A DNA stretch of 64,000 nt, taken from Eucommia ulmoides. Its lineage: Eukaryota; Streptophyta; Magnoliopsida; Garryales; Eucommiaceae. The first letter of the stretch is position 1. Every line of letters begins with the position of its first letter. Positions 1 to 10,345 of the stretch are shown one piece after another. The DNA is taken from positions 24,282,905-24,346,904 of the forward strand of contig CM028335.1 in NCBI GenBank assembly GCA_016647705.1, read 5' to 3'. Position numbers and translations under genes: made by a program. A model generated the notes under the pieces. It was not told the DNA's origin. It did not search any database and saw only the letters and a program-made list of their open reading frames with translations.

Positions 1-721
1 TCTGGATCTCCAATGGTGACGAATCACAATCATCGATCCATGCTTGGGTTCCTGTCTCATTCCGATAAGCAGAATTGAAGTCTCCCAAGCTCCTTTCGCT
101 CGTTTTCGGCTCCTCACGGTGGCTTTCATAATTCGATTCACCTGCTTTGCCTCTCAGTGCCACTGCTCCTATCTCGGACTCAACAAAGCAAATAATATAA
201 CCAATTTGCGTCTGCAAAGATGTTACGTTCTCATCGATATCGGCGGAGACCGTCTCGATATGATCAAGATGATCCTCATGCTCGTTGATCCGGTTATGCA
301 TCTCCCTCAACAATCTCTAAGTCCACCCCATAACGGTTACGAGCGTTTCTTCCAGATTGGGGGAAACCTCCTCGTCGTGATCCGAATAGTCAACCCATGG
401 CGCCGTGGTGTTGGAAAAATCCCCCAAGCTTTGGTGACACGGTGAATGATTCCAACTTTGATAATCATAGGCTGCCATTTTCTCCAACAACCAAATGGCT
501 TCGTCCATAGTTAGGTCGTAGAACGAGGTGCTACCAATTCCTCCTTCTACCTACATTTTGGTTGCGGCTTGTAACCCGTCGAGGAAATTGAAGAGTTGAC
601 GCTCCGTCGGGAGGCTATGGTACGAAAACCAGAGTAGCAATTTCTTATATCGATCCCAAACACTATAAAACGGATTGGAATCCCGTTGAAAGAATTGTAT
701 CAATACTCATTGATCTAACAT
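1..721 (-). pseudogene. Gag-like ORF of element A, decayed and cut by window edge
   Basis: Related along its length to the gag-like ORF of element B (4254-5237). The start is the conserved MLD at 721. Readable parts include a segment like the C-terminal half of Ty3/gypsy gag (an LLEKMAAYDYQSW motif close to the family pattern of a helix ending in a Tyr/Trp motif). Stops visible in frame are a TGA four codons after the start, a TAG where B has Trp, and a TAG at the position where B also has one. All fit C-to-T or G-to-A changes. In a retrotransposon this protein would form the capsid; here it cannot be made full length. The last part of the ORF is outside the window. Confidence 0.75.
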
Positions 722-732
722 CGCCGAGTACC

Positions 733-827
733 CTACAAAAGAAATAGAAAAAAAAAAAAAAAAACACTACAAACAAAAAATTATAAACAAAATAAATACC
801 TAAAGTAAAATTCGGTCATTTACTCAC
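733..827 (-). other. Candidate leader intron, element A
   Basis: Between primer site and gag start the minus strand reads ATT then GTGAGTAAAT (good donor) and, 95 nt later, a pyrimidine-rich tract ending TTTTGTAG (acceptor) 11 nt before the gag ATG. The same arrangement recurs in B, C, D and F. Splicing is inferred only. Confidence 0.5.
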
Positions 828-853
828 AATATCAATAATAATAAAAAACACAA

Positions 854-871
854 TCCCCGGCAATGGCGCCA
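854..871 (-). promoter_or_regulatory. Inner primer binding site, tRNA-Asp type, element A
   Basis: Minus strand TGGCGCCATTGCCGGGGA matches the complement of a plant tRNA-Asp 3' end at 17 of 18 positions. It is preceded by CTACCA plus a short spacer, which looks like a second copy of an LTR end, so this is a duplicated LTR-end/primer-site unit about 60 bp inside the real one. Confidence 0.75.
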
Positions 872-914
872 AACACTTGGTAGTGATCGCCGAAGACTGA
901 ATTTGACAAACCAA

Positions 915-932
915 TCCCTGGTAAGGGTGACA
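915..932 (-). promoter_or_regulatory. Outer, LTR-adjacent primer binding site of element A (decayed)
   Basis: Six bases inside the LTR edge (939) lies a primer site in the expected place, but it differs from the tRNA-Asp complement at several positions. The better copy is the inner one at 854-871. Confidence 0.6.
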
Positions 933-1254
933 AAAACTTGGTGTCTGCGATTTAAAGTGTTGTCACTTTCACCGCAAACGTACGGATCAAGTTTTAATAT
1001 AATGGACCTTTCGGTTGGGTATCGTATCTACAGTGATTGGTTGAGATTACTATCGAGTACCGCGATTGTCATAACCCGAATTTATCTTGGCAGCAAAAAT
1101 GGAATACAATTCAATATGAATACTAAAATACTAATTTACTATACTAATTACTAATATGATATAGTTATATGAGGTGGATTATCTAGGGATTAACTTTATT
1201 TACTTAAACGTGTTTGATTTTATTTAGTCTACAATAATGGTGTTCGACCAATTC

Positions 1255-1713
1255 GACAATCTCGGTATCTAAAACTCATCCACCACCTCTCCTGAGTTTA
1301 AGATGGGAGAATACGCAACTTCGTGTCAATGAAGAAGTCCCCCTCAACATCTTAACGACCCTTAGTTGCGTGAGTCTTTCCCCAACATCATTGATTGCAC
1401 ACAAAACCTCAGTTCATAAACTCTCCCGTCACCTCTCTCGAGTGTAAGACGAGGGATATAACGAGACTTTGTTTCAACGAAGAAGTCTCCCTCCACGTCT
1501 TAACGACCCTAGGTTACATGAGTCTCGCCCCAACGTCATTGATTTCATGCGTTGTATTTACCCTATCGACAATCTCAATTCTAAAACTCCCCCGTCATCT
1601 CTCCCAAGTGTAAGACAGGGGAATACATGACTTTGATTTAATGAAGAACTCTCCCTCAACATCTTAACGACCATAGGTCACGTGATTCTTGCCCCAGCGT
1701 CATTGATTGTATA
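1255..1713 (-). repeat. Three tandem units of about 150-165 bp in LTR R/U5
   Basis: Units start near 1255, 1401 and 1568, each holding the landmarks CACCTCTC, GAGTGTAAGACG-like, AACGAAGAAGTC-like and ACGACCCTAGGT-like. The solo LTR at 25608-27340 also has three, the LTRs of F have two, and C and D have one, so unit number explains much of the LTR length difference between groups. Confidence 0.75.
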
Positions 1714-2195
1714 CAAACCAACTCCCTCATGGGTTATTGGATCTTAGTGTTCGTTTATTCTATTCCAAATCCATGATTTGTCAAATCCCGTATTCCATAA
1801 CATCATTCTAAGCATGATAAATAAACAATACGGCATACACAATCAAAATAACAAAGAACATCTGCAAACGAAACACAAACTCAACAAAACAACATTTTCA
1901 TAAATTACATTAATCTCTAGACAAAAGCTCGTTTAGCTTATGGCCATCGCCGATTATACAATGAAAACTGAGCTAAACATGCTGAAACAACAATCCTAAG
2001 TTAAGAAATAAAATAAAGAACAAGAGAAACTTAGCCTAGTTCGAAGATTTATCGCTAAAAGCGTTTCAAGATCGCTCTCCCTTCTTTGCTTTGTGATCTT
2101 CTCCTTAGGATTTGAATGAGCACTCCCAAAACCTCTCTCTAAAATATACTAAATCCTATGGAACTCTAATGGCCGGAGGTGAGGAGAGGAAGGGG

Positions 2196-2490
2196 TATTT
2201 ATAGGAAAATATCTAAAATAAATATCTAATCTGTGCAAAGGTGACTGCCTAGGCGGTGAGTAACTCGGTTTCGTGATCGGCTAGGCGGTGGAGTAGGCAG
2301 TGGTCTTGGTTGACATTTTGCAGTTTTACCGCCACGGCAGTAGATCTTACCGCCGCAGTGGTAGACGTTCAGCAAGGTAATGCCACTCTCTGCATTTTGA
2401 CGACCTAGGCGGTGAAACAGTAGTGAGTTTAGGCTTGGCTCTATACTTTGACCACTGCGGCGGTGGTTTGGTCGCCACAGTAGTGGCTGC
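2196..2490 (-). promoter_or_regulatory. U3 promoter: TATA box plus array of GC-rich palindromes
   Basis: TATA box CTATAAATA (minus) at 2196-2204. Upstream of it, at about 2240-2490, lie seven or eight imperfect palindromes of the type CCGCC-TAGG-CGG or CCGCC-n-GGCGGT, spaced 20-45 bp. The layout resembles an enhancer array, but binding factors are unknown. Confidence 0.6.
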
Positions 2491-2699
2491 AGGTTCTGAA
2501 TTTCAGTTTCTTTGCCCTTTTTCCATCTTTCTTCTACCGTCTTTGATCAGATGTGATCGTTTTTGATCCGTTTTCATCCTGTTTCACCTCAAACACCTGA
2601 TTTATACAAACACACATAAAAACATATTAAAACGTACTTATCATATTCGAAAATTAATAATGTTCGGATTGAAAATAGATAGGTAATTTACACCTATCA

Positions 2700-4253
2700 A
2701 ATACCCCCAAACTCGGAATTTTGCTAGTCCTCGAGCATAACACCCACATAATAAAAGAAAATATAACAACTAAAAACTAAAAGAAAAAAAATACAAAAAA
2801 CAAATATGTGCCAGTTTTGAGTATCATCTACCGGCTAAACGAATTATTCCCCATTGGCCCCCAATCCTATTGAGTTCAGCCCTAAAAACACACCATGTAG
2901 TGTTCTAGAATTTCAACATTTATAATTTTAAGAGCCGTTGTAGATCCTACGAATGTGTGTGTGTATGTTTAAAACTCAAATATATAACTATCCGTTAATC
3001 GGATTGGATTATCCACCATATAAGCGCATGACAGAAAAATCCCGAAGGTATAGGGAATCCATAGGCTTGACCCGGGATTTATTCTCCACTAGTGTAGACT
3101 CAAAAGTTCAAAAAGATCAATAGGTCTTGGTTCGGTTTAGGACAAATGGCCAAGGGTAATTTTGAAAGAGAAAACAGGTTAACGTCGTTAACTTGACGTT
3201 ACCCAAGGCACATCGCTTGGCACTCTCACACTCGAAACCCCACAGATAAATTGAAAACAATCCCGAACAAATATTTAAGACCTATGTACTCACTTGTAAA
3301 AAAAAAACGTAAATAAAAACCGTATTTACGTTTGATTTTTCTTTTTCAACGAACACACCCCCAAATTTATTTGATTGTTAAAATTTAAGGGTGTGTGTGA
3401 AATATGAACGAAAAAAGACACGTGAGTTCTCAAATACCAAACCAATTAATAGCTCGCCCAAAACCCAACCGCTCACATCATGTAGCATAATGAATGCTAA
3501 CTTGATTCACTCTCTTTGTGACTTCGGTTAAGTTACAAAGGTTTGAAAAAAGTTCAATTGGCCATGGTATTGGTTAAGTGTTTAGAATTGAAATGACATT
3601 TAGGCTTCGACAGGGTAACGACGGGTAATGATTTAATAAGGTTGGCCTAAAAAGGCTCCAGCGAGAAAATGAATGCCTAAATCATGTCTTCCGAGCTACC
3701 TCGCCGAGGATTTCACCTCAAATTTTCCCCGAATCAAGTTCTAGAAACCCTACTGTCATGAATTTAGGTGACAGATAATCGTTTTCAAATCAATTAGACG
3801 ATTATATAATGAGTTTTCGTGCTCGTGCAAGTAGGATCTATAATAACAATTACTAAAACATAACGTTGAGCACACAGAACATAGATACATGAGTTTTACG
3901 CTCGACCTCAAAAAACAACCAGGGGACAGACTCATCATCGGGTAATGGCCCAGATGACGTCAAAACTCTTCACATTCACAACAACTAAACTAAACAAACT
4001 AATCCTAAACAAGCATGCATACATTGAAAACAATAAAACATAACTAGCACATCACCACCAACTTCAAATAGGTGACGTTCAAAACAACCCATCAACGATC
4101 CCAATACACAGAATATAGAATGGAAATGAAGATGGGGGTTTAAAACACATACTTGGGAGGCGAGAGAATCTCGTCTCCGACTAATATTGGCGGAGATGGA
4201 TCTAACTTATTTTTCTTTGGGTTGCCTCCCAAGAAGCACTTGATTTAAGGTCA
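2700..4253 (-). other. 3' non-coding region of element B
   Basis: No ORF of note. In the sense direction it runs from the gag stop through the stem-loop at 4156-4178, an internal polypurine-like tract (complement of ACACACCCCCAAATT, about 3354-3369), and the terminal polypurine tract GAGTTTGGGGGTATT at 2700-2714. The whole stretch is related to the 3' regions of C, D and F. Confidence 0.7.
4149..4178 (-). other. Post-gag stem-loop with splice-donor-like site, element B
   Basis: GGAGGCGAGA (4156-4165) and TCTCGTCTCC (4169-4178) form a 10-bp stem with one wobble and a 3-nt loop. Directly after the stem in the sense direction comes CCCAAGTATGTG, a donor-like sequence. It begins about 75 bp past the gag stop. 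The same unit is found in C, D, F and H. Confidence 0.65.
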
Positions 4254-5237
4254 TTAGCTCGACACGCCGAAGTGCTCGTCAAAGAGCGGCTTCCACTCGT
4301 AGTACGTGTCATACAACACCACATATGGGTCTTGATTATCGATGCCCTCAATATTGGCGAGATGTGGCAATGTATAGCTCGCTCTTTCAACAGCATGGCT
4401 CACCGACTCATGTACTTGCTGGGCATGAAAGAGCATTGCTAATGGCGACGAAGGACATGTTAGCCACGTCAAATCCTCATAAATGTGATCATCTAGAATC
4501 GATGGAGACATCATTATTTGGATCTCCAATGGTGACGAATCACAATCATTGATCCATGCTTGGGTTCCCGTCTTAATCGGATAAGCATAATTGAACTCTC
4601 CCAAGCTCTTTCCGCTCATTTCGGGCTCTTCACGGTGGCTTTCATAATTGGATTCACTTGCTTCGCATCTTAGTGCCACTTCTCCTGTCTCAGACTCAAC
4701 AAGGCAAATAAGATGACCAATTTGCGTCTGCAAAGACGTTACAGTCTCATCGATATTGGCACAAACCGTCTCGATATGATCAAGATGATCCTCATGCTCA
4801 TTGATCCGGTCATGCATCTCCCTCAACCATCTCTAAGTCTCCCCCATAACAGTTGCGAGCGTTTCTTCTAGATTGGAGGAAAACTTCTCGTCGTGATTCG
4901 AATAGTCAACCAATAGCTCCGTGGTGTTGGAAAAACCTCCCAAGCTTTGGTGACTCGGTGAATGATTCCAACTTTGATAATCATAGGCCACCATTTTCTC
5001 CAACAACCAAATGGATTCGTCCACAGTTAGGTCGTAGAACGAGGTGCTAGCAATTCCTCTTTCTACCCACATTCTGGTTGCGGCTTGTAACCCGTCGAGA
5101 AAATTGAAGAGTTGACGCTCCGTTGGGAGGCTATGGTTTGGAAACCGAAGTAACAATTCCTTGTATCGATCCCAAGCACTATAAAACAGATCAGAATCCC
5201 ATTGAAAGAATTGCATCAATACTCGTTGATCTAACAT
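4254..5237 (-). pseudogene. Gag-like ORF of element B (327 codons, one nonsense codon)
   Basis: Reads in one frame from MLDQR at 5237 to the stop at 4254, broken only by a TAG near 4831. Residues 1-100 look like a Ty3/gypsy gag fragment (FPNHSLPTERQLFNFLDGL, then LLEKMVAYDYQSW). Residues 135-185 are a predicted coiled coil (MHDRINEHEDHLDHIETVC and onward). The C-terminal third is acidic and ends in a conserved PYVVLYDTYY block shared with C. No CCHC zinc knuckle and no protease follow. This is the best-preserved long gag of the family here. The start is chosen because ATG-TTA-GAT is kept in all five elements just after the leader-intron acceptor. Confidence 0.75.
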
Positions 5238-5257
5238 CGCCAAGTACCCCGCAAGAG

Positions 5258-5337
5258 AAATAAAAAAAAAAAAAAACTGCAAACAAAAAATTATAAATAA
5301 AATAAATGCCTAAAGTAAAATTTGGTCATTTACTCAC
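5258..5337 (-). other. Candidate leader intron, element B (acceptor mutated)
   Basis: Donor ATT-GTGAGTAAAT is intact at 5337. The acceptor, GCAGGG in D and F, reads GCGGGG here, so this copy has probably lost splicing at that site. Confidence 0.4.
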
Positions 5338-5364
5338 AATATCAATAATAATAAAAAAACATAA

Positions 5365-5443
5365 TCCCCGGAAACGGCGCAAAACACTTGGTAGTGATCG
5401 CCGAAGACTGAATTCGACAAACTAATCCCCAGCAACGGTGCCC
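5365..5443 (-). promoter_or_regulatory. Double tRNA-Asp primer binding site, element B
   Basis: Two primer-site copies, 5365-5382 (inner) and 5426-5443 (outer, LTR-adjacent), each differ from the tRNA-Asp complement at two to three of 18 positions. Each is preceded in the sense direction by an LTR-end-like CACTACCA or CAGCCACCA. Same duplication as in element A. Confidence 0.7.
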
Positions 5444-6013
5444 AAAACTTGGTGGCTGCGATTTAAAGCGTTGCCACTTTTATCGCAAGTGTACGGATCA
5501 AGTTTTAATATAATGAACCTTTCGGTCGGGTATTCTCATAACATCATTCTAAGCATGACAAACAAACAATACGTCATACACAATCAAAATAACGAAGAAC
5601 ATCTACAAACGAAACACAAACTCAACAAAATGACATTTCATAAATTACATTACTCCCTAGACAAAAACCCGTTTAGCTCATGGATATAGCCGATTATACA
5701 AGGAAAACTAAGCTAAACATGCTCAAACAAGAATCCTAAGTTAAGAAATAAAAGAAGGAACAAGAGAAACTTAGCCTAGTCCGAAGATTTATTGCTAAAA
5801 ATGTTTCAAGATCACGATATTCTCCTTAGGATTTGAGTGAGTACTCCCAAACCCTCTCTCTAAATTATACTAAGTCCTATGGAGCTCTAATGGCCGGAGG
5901 TGACGAGAGGAAGGGGTATTTATAGGGAAAATATCTAAAATAAATATCTAATATGTGTAGAGGTAACCACCTAGGCGGTGAGTAAATCGGTTAATTGATT
6001 GCCTAGGCGGTAG

Positions 6014-8741
6014 TGTCACCCCCTACCTCGGACACCCGTCACCTATGGGGCCGGCGTGCCGTCGACACGACATCTTCTGAGTGACAAACCAACTAGAAAG
6101 CGACAGTAGACAATCATAATTATACAATCACCAAAAGCAGGCTATAAACATTTTCTCTAACTAGGGACACACCCATCTCTGAATTCTTAATAACAAAAAA
6201 ATAAAAACAATAATGAACTTCTCCTAGGTTCGCTTCAGACAGCACCTCCCAAAAATATTCCCTCGCTATATCAATGCCGGACTCTAGCCAGTGCCAGTAG
6301 GGGACCGACGTCTAGCTATTTCACCTGCGAGTGTACTGTCTTCTTAATAAAAACATTTTTTTACATAATAGGACATTCTAAATAATACATAATTTAAAAA
6401 TGGATCAAGCATAAGTATCTAGATGTCACATAGCGTGTAAAAGTCTTCACAATATATGTAGTGAAAATAAAGCAATATATGTAAGTTCCATTTCAAAATC
6501 ATCTAGTATAAATATCATACTGATCATCACAATAAATAATAAATCACCCAGTACAAATAAACATCACATCTCAAACCACCACTCTACCACAACACACACT
6601 GGCTAGCCATAGTGATCATTTTAACCTCACGATCGGGAGTTGCAACGGTACCGTAACATTCGTAGGAATGCCTTCCTACTAAATATCCACACCCCTTTTG
6701 GGGAGAAATATAATCCACACCCCTTACGGGGAGAAACATAATCCACTCCCCATACGGGGAGAAATATAATCCACACCCCTTACGGGGAGAAACATAATTC
6801 ACACTCCTTACGGGAAGAAATATAATCCACACCCCTTACGGGGAGAAATCTAATCCACATCCCTTACGGGGAGAAATATAATCCACTCATATCTAGCGAA
6901 AATTATTTTTAAGCCTTCTTTTAGAAACCAACACAATTCCAAAAACCTGCTTGATCCATATCATTTATGAAATCGTACAGTGTAAGCAAACACATATGTC
7001 ATCATATATATATACAGAAAACAGTTTGGCAAGAAGACAGTACACTCACCTCGCTTCTTGTGCTACAATAACTGCACCGTCCAAAGCCTACCGGGATGCT
7101 GGCGTTTGCGAACCTAGTAATGATAGGGCCTAAATTAATATTTTATGCAAAACAATCAAATCGTGCAATGCAGACCCTAAGCTCCGAAATTTTCCATTTC
7201 CCACATTTTACTTATGAAAATTACTGTTTCGGGTAATTTTTATTTCATTAAAATAATTGCATAAAATTTAGTAATACATACGGTCCCAACTTATCATTCG
7301 GATTTCGAAATTTTGATGTTAGAATTCAATTCAATAAACTGAAATAAACTTAACGGAAGACGATACTCATTCCGAATCGTTCACAGGCCGTGAAATAGGT
7401 TTTTAATTCTTTTCGGGGTGGTTTTCGCAAATTTTTCTCCATTTTTTTTTTCCTGTTTCTGTTTTCTGTTTGTGCTCCGCCCGTCAACATCATCACCGGC
7501 CGACCAGCCTCCTTGCTGACGACACACCAGCTACCATAACCGTTTCCAGCAACACACCCATGCACACACATACACACACTCATCAACACATTACACACAT
7601 ACCTACACTGTCCTTCACTCCCATCGTCGACTGAACTGGGTAAAACACATACACACATGCCTAACACTGAACCAGAACGCCCACACACACGATCGCCGAG
7701 GGTCGACGGACGATGACCCGAACAACACTCCCGCATACCCACCTTCAACCGTATTGAACCGAAATAGAGGACGCCACAAGCATGCACTGCCGTAGCGGTG
7801 ACACACACCGTCAGCCACGCCGTGGCGATAATTGATCACACATGTAGTCGAGGCAACACACACATACACACGCTGCACGAACAAGAATCGAAACACATAC
7901 ACTCCATCGAAACGCCACCGTCGGACGAAACCGAAACCCACCAGCGATCTTATCGTTGATCACATACGCATGCATGCACACACCTACTAGAATGATTAAT
8001 TAAATGTGTATAAGTACTCACTAGATCAAAGATCTTCGACAAGCTGAACAACCGAACCCAACGTTCGCTCACCGACGATGTACCCGTCACGCCGTCGATG
8101 ACCCACCCCACTGACCGAACACTTTTTCTCTCCCCTGAAACTGACGAAGACACCTCCACGATCATGCATACGAGCAATAGACATGACCACCCTACCGGAG
8201 GAACACCGACTCAAGGATGTCCGACCACCCCTTTTGTGCTCTGGTCCTCTCTCTCTCTCTCTTGAATTTTTTCTAATTTTAAACTTAATGGGGGCAGTTT
8301 GATCAATGTACATACATGAGTATGTATATATCGCATGGATTAAGTGGTGGAAAACGCTCCTAGCCTGCCACGTTGCCTCTTCGTTCTTCTCCCTTCCGGC
8401 GGTCTCACACGCTCGGCGTCTGCGTGTGTATATATATATATATGTTTAAAAAAAAATTGTTAAATTATTCTTTCCCCCCTCTAATTCCTTAAAGTCTTCT
8501 CTTTGAGTTCAATTTTACATTTATAAGTTTCTGAAATTGTAATTTGATCCCTAACATTTTCAATTTTTAATTTCTAATTGACAATTCGCATCCCAAGTTG
8601 ATAGTAATGTTTTTAAATTTATAAATTTGACCCCCCAAGTTTTGATTTGAGTTCTTAATCAATAAAACTTTTTATCTAAAATTTTCTAATACTCTAAAAT
8701 GCAACTATTTATGACGTACGTTTTACGATTTAGGTTTTACA
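6014..8741. mobile_element. Solo LTR, probably chromovirus (Tekay/Del-like), 2728 bp
   Basis: Starts TGTCACCCC and ends TTTTACA, flanked by GGTAG at 6009-6013 and 8742-8746, a perfect 5-bp target duplication. The flanks rejoin into LTR sequence matching 939-2699. No primer site, polypurine tract or coding domain lies inside, and a length near 2.7 kb with an internal minisatellite fits a Tekay/Del LTR. Family assignment is by general appearance and is tentative; orientation was not settled. ORFs on the minus strand at 7350-8313 are cysteine-rich low-complexity readings of CA-rich DNA and are not genes. Confidence 0.75.
6685..6890. repeat. 28-bp minisatellite, seven full units plus a partial
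   Basis: Unit ATCCACACCCCTTACGGGGA followed by GAAATATA, with one to four changes per copy. Each unit holds a small inverted repeat CCCC-TTAC-GGGG. Confidence 0.9.
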
Positions 8742-9174
8742 GGTAGAGTCAGCGGTGGCCTTGTTTGACATTCTACAATTTCACCTCCACACCAGTAGAT
8801 CTCACTACTGCGGCGATGGACGTTTAACAAGATAATGCCACTCTCTACATTCTAACAGCCTAGGCGGTGGTTTCACCGCCTAGGTGGTGGAACTGTAGTG
8901 AGTTTAGGCTTGGCTCTGTACTTTAACCGCCACAGAGGTGGTTTGGTAGCTGCAGCGGTGGCTGCAGGTTCTGAATTTCAGCTTCTTTGCCCTTTTTCCA
9001 CCCCTCTTCCCCCATCTTTGATCCGATGTGATCGTTTTTTATCCGTTTTCATCCTGTTTCACCTCAAACACCTAATTTATACAAAAACACATAAAAACAT
9101 ATTAAAACGTACTAAACATACTAAAAAACTAACAGTGTTCGGATTGAAAATAGATAAGTAATTTACACCTATCA

Positions 9175-10160
9175 GCGATTCTTTTGGACAAGACTGAAAT
9201 CTAGCACATAAACAAATGCTATACTGATGTCAAGTCTACTTGCAGTTAAATACAACAAACTACTAATCATACCTCCTGATAATTTTTCATTTACGTTTTT
9301 GCCTGTATCGTCTTTGTCTATCTTTGTAGCTATTGCCATGGGAGTTTCGCACTTGTTAGCACCATCTAAGCCATATTTCTTTAGCAACTCCTTGGTGTAT
9401 TTAGCTTGATTTGTGAAGATCACTTATTTGGTTTGCTTGATTTGCAATCCAAGAAAGAAATTAAGCTCTCCCATCATGCTCATTTAAAATTCGACCTGCA
9501 TTATCTTGGCAAACTCTTGACAAAAATCCTCATTAGTAGATCGAAAAATAATATCATTAACATAAACTTGTACTAATAGAATATCAGAATCAGATTGCTT
9601 AATAAATAGCGTTATATTACTAAGACCCTTTCAAAAACTATTTTTGATCAAATATCGACTAAGTCTTTCATACCAATCTCTAGGAGCTTGTTTAAGCCCA
9701 TACAAAACCTTACGAAATTTAAACACGTGATCGGGAAATTTATCACTTTCAAATCCCGGGGATTGTTCTACATAAACTTCTTCTGTTAGGAAGCCATTTA
9801 AAAATACACTCTTAACATCCATTTGATATAACTTAAAATTACGTGAGTATGCAAAGGTGAGTAGCATTCTAATAGCTTCTAATCTAGCCATAGGAGTATA
9901 AGTTTCATCATAAGCAATTCTTTTATCTTTATTATAGCCTTGTACAACTAATCTTGCTTTCTTTCTAATTACCATACCAGATTCATCATTTTTATTTCGA
10001 AAAACCCATTTAATATCAATAATTGGATGAAAATCTAGCTTAGGAACTAGAGACTAAAGTTTATTTCGTTCAAATTGAACTAACTCATCTTGCATCGCGG
10101 AGATCCAAGATTCATCAATTAATGCCTCATTCACATTCTTACGCTCAATTTGAGATGAGA
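9175..10160 (-). pseudogene. Sirevirus reverse transcriptase, decayed
   Basis: Copia RT readable from about 10155 down: NEALIDESWISAMQDEL, then KARLVVQGY, MDVKSVFLNGFLTEEVYVEQ, FRKVLYGLKQAPRDWYERL, and near 9555 the catalytic block, which reads YVND instead of YVDD (GAT to AAT). The C-terminal part (KYTKELLKKYGL, then LLYLTASRLDI) ends at 9175 where the A/B array begins. Several in-frame stops are present. With the Asp replaced and stops present it cannot be active. Confidence 0.85.
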
Positions 10161-10162
10161 TA

Positions 10163-10193
<31 letters not shown>

Positions 10194-10345
10194 AGAAGAA
10201 TAATAATATCTCTTAGAGAGAAACAAGTACTTACACCTCTTTCGAAATTACCGATGATTTTTTTACTGAGTGTCCATGTACTTTCTTTATAACTCATGGT
10301 AACACTGAATTCTCTCCCTTAGGCTCATCTTTTGAGGTTCTTTTT

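Larger units (their letters stand above)
939..2699 (-). repeat. LTR shared by A (5') and B (3'), group 1, 1761 bp
   Basis: Begins TGGTG and ends CCTATCA on the plus strand. A polypurine tract (complement of AATACCCCCAAACTC) lies directly at 2700 and primer sites lie before 939. In the sense (minus) direction it holds a U3 with palindromic motifs (about 2500 to 2240), a TATA box at 2196-2204 and a long R/U5 with three tandem units (1255-1713). It aligns with 5450-9174, apart from a deletion and an insertion in the latter. Confidence 0.9.
1..9174 (-). mobile_element. Tandem pair of short Ty3/gypsy-like elements (A, B) sharing one LTR
   Basis: On the minus strand the order from right to left is LTR (5450-9174), primer site, gag-like ORF, 3' region, polypurine tract, LTR (939-2699), primer site, gag-like ORF running off the left edge. 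The LTR at 939-2699 has a polypurine tract on one side and a primer site on the other, so it is the 3' LTR of B and the 5' LTR of A at once. That is the expected product of unequal recombination. The right end (9174) abuts copia reverse-transcriptase sequence, so the array sits inside the Sirevirus. The target duplication would start GCGAT at 9175; its partner lies outside the window. No pol domain is present in the visible part. Confidence 0.85.
5450..9174 (-). repeat. 5' LTR of element B, interrupted by a solo LTR
   Basis: Starts TGGTGGCTGCG, ends CCTATCA at 9174. Compared with 939-2699 it lacks about 775 bp (all tandem units), with the junction near 5540, and is split by the 6014-8741 insertion. 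TATA box at 5917-5925; palindromes on both sides of the insertion (5970-6013 and 8747-8960). Confidence 0.85.

Noticed and set aside
6685..6890. Short direct repeats resembling a CRISPR array
   Set aside because: Units are contiguous 28-bp minisatellite copies without unique spacers, in a plant LTR.
7350..8313. Overlapping minus-strand ORFs of 75-152 codons
   Set aside because: They read CA-rich and CT-rich DNA inside a solo LTR, are Cys/Val-rich, overlap in several frames and have no domain.
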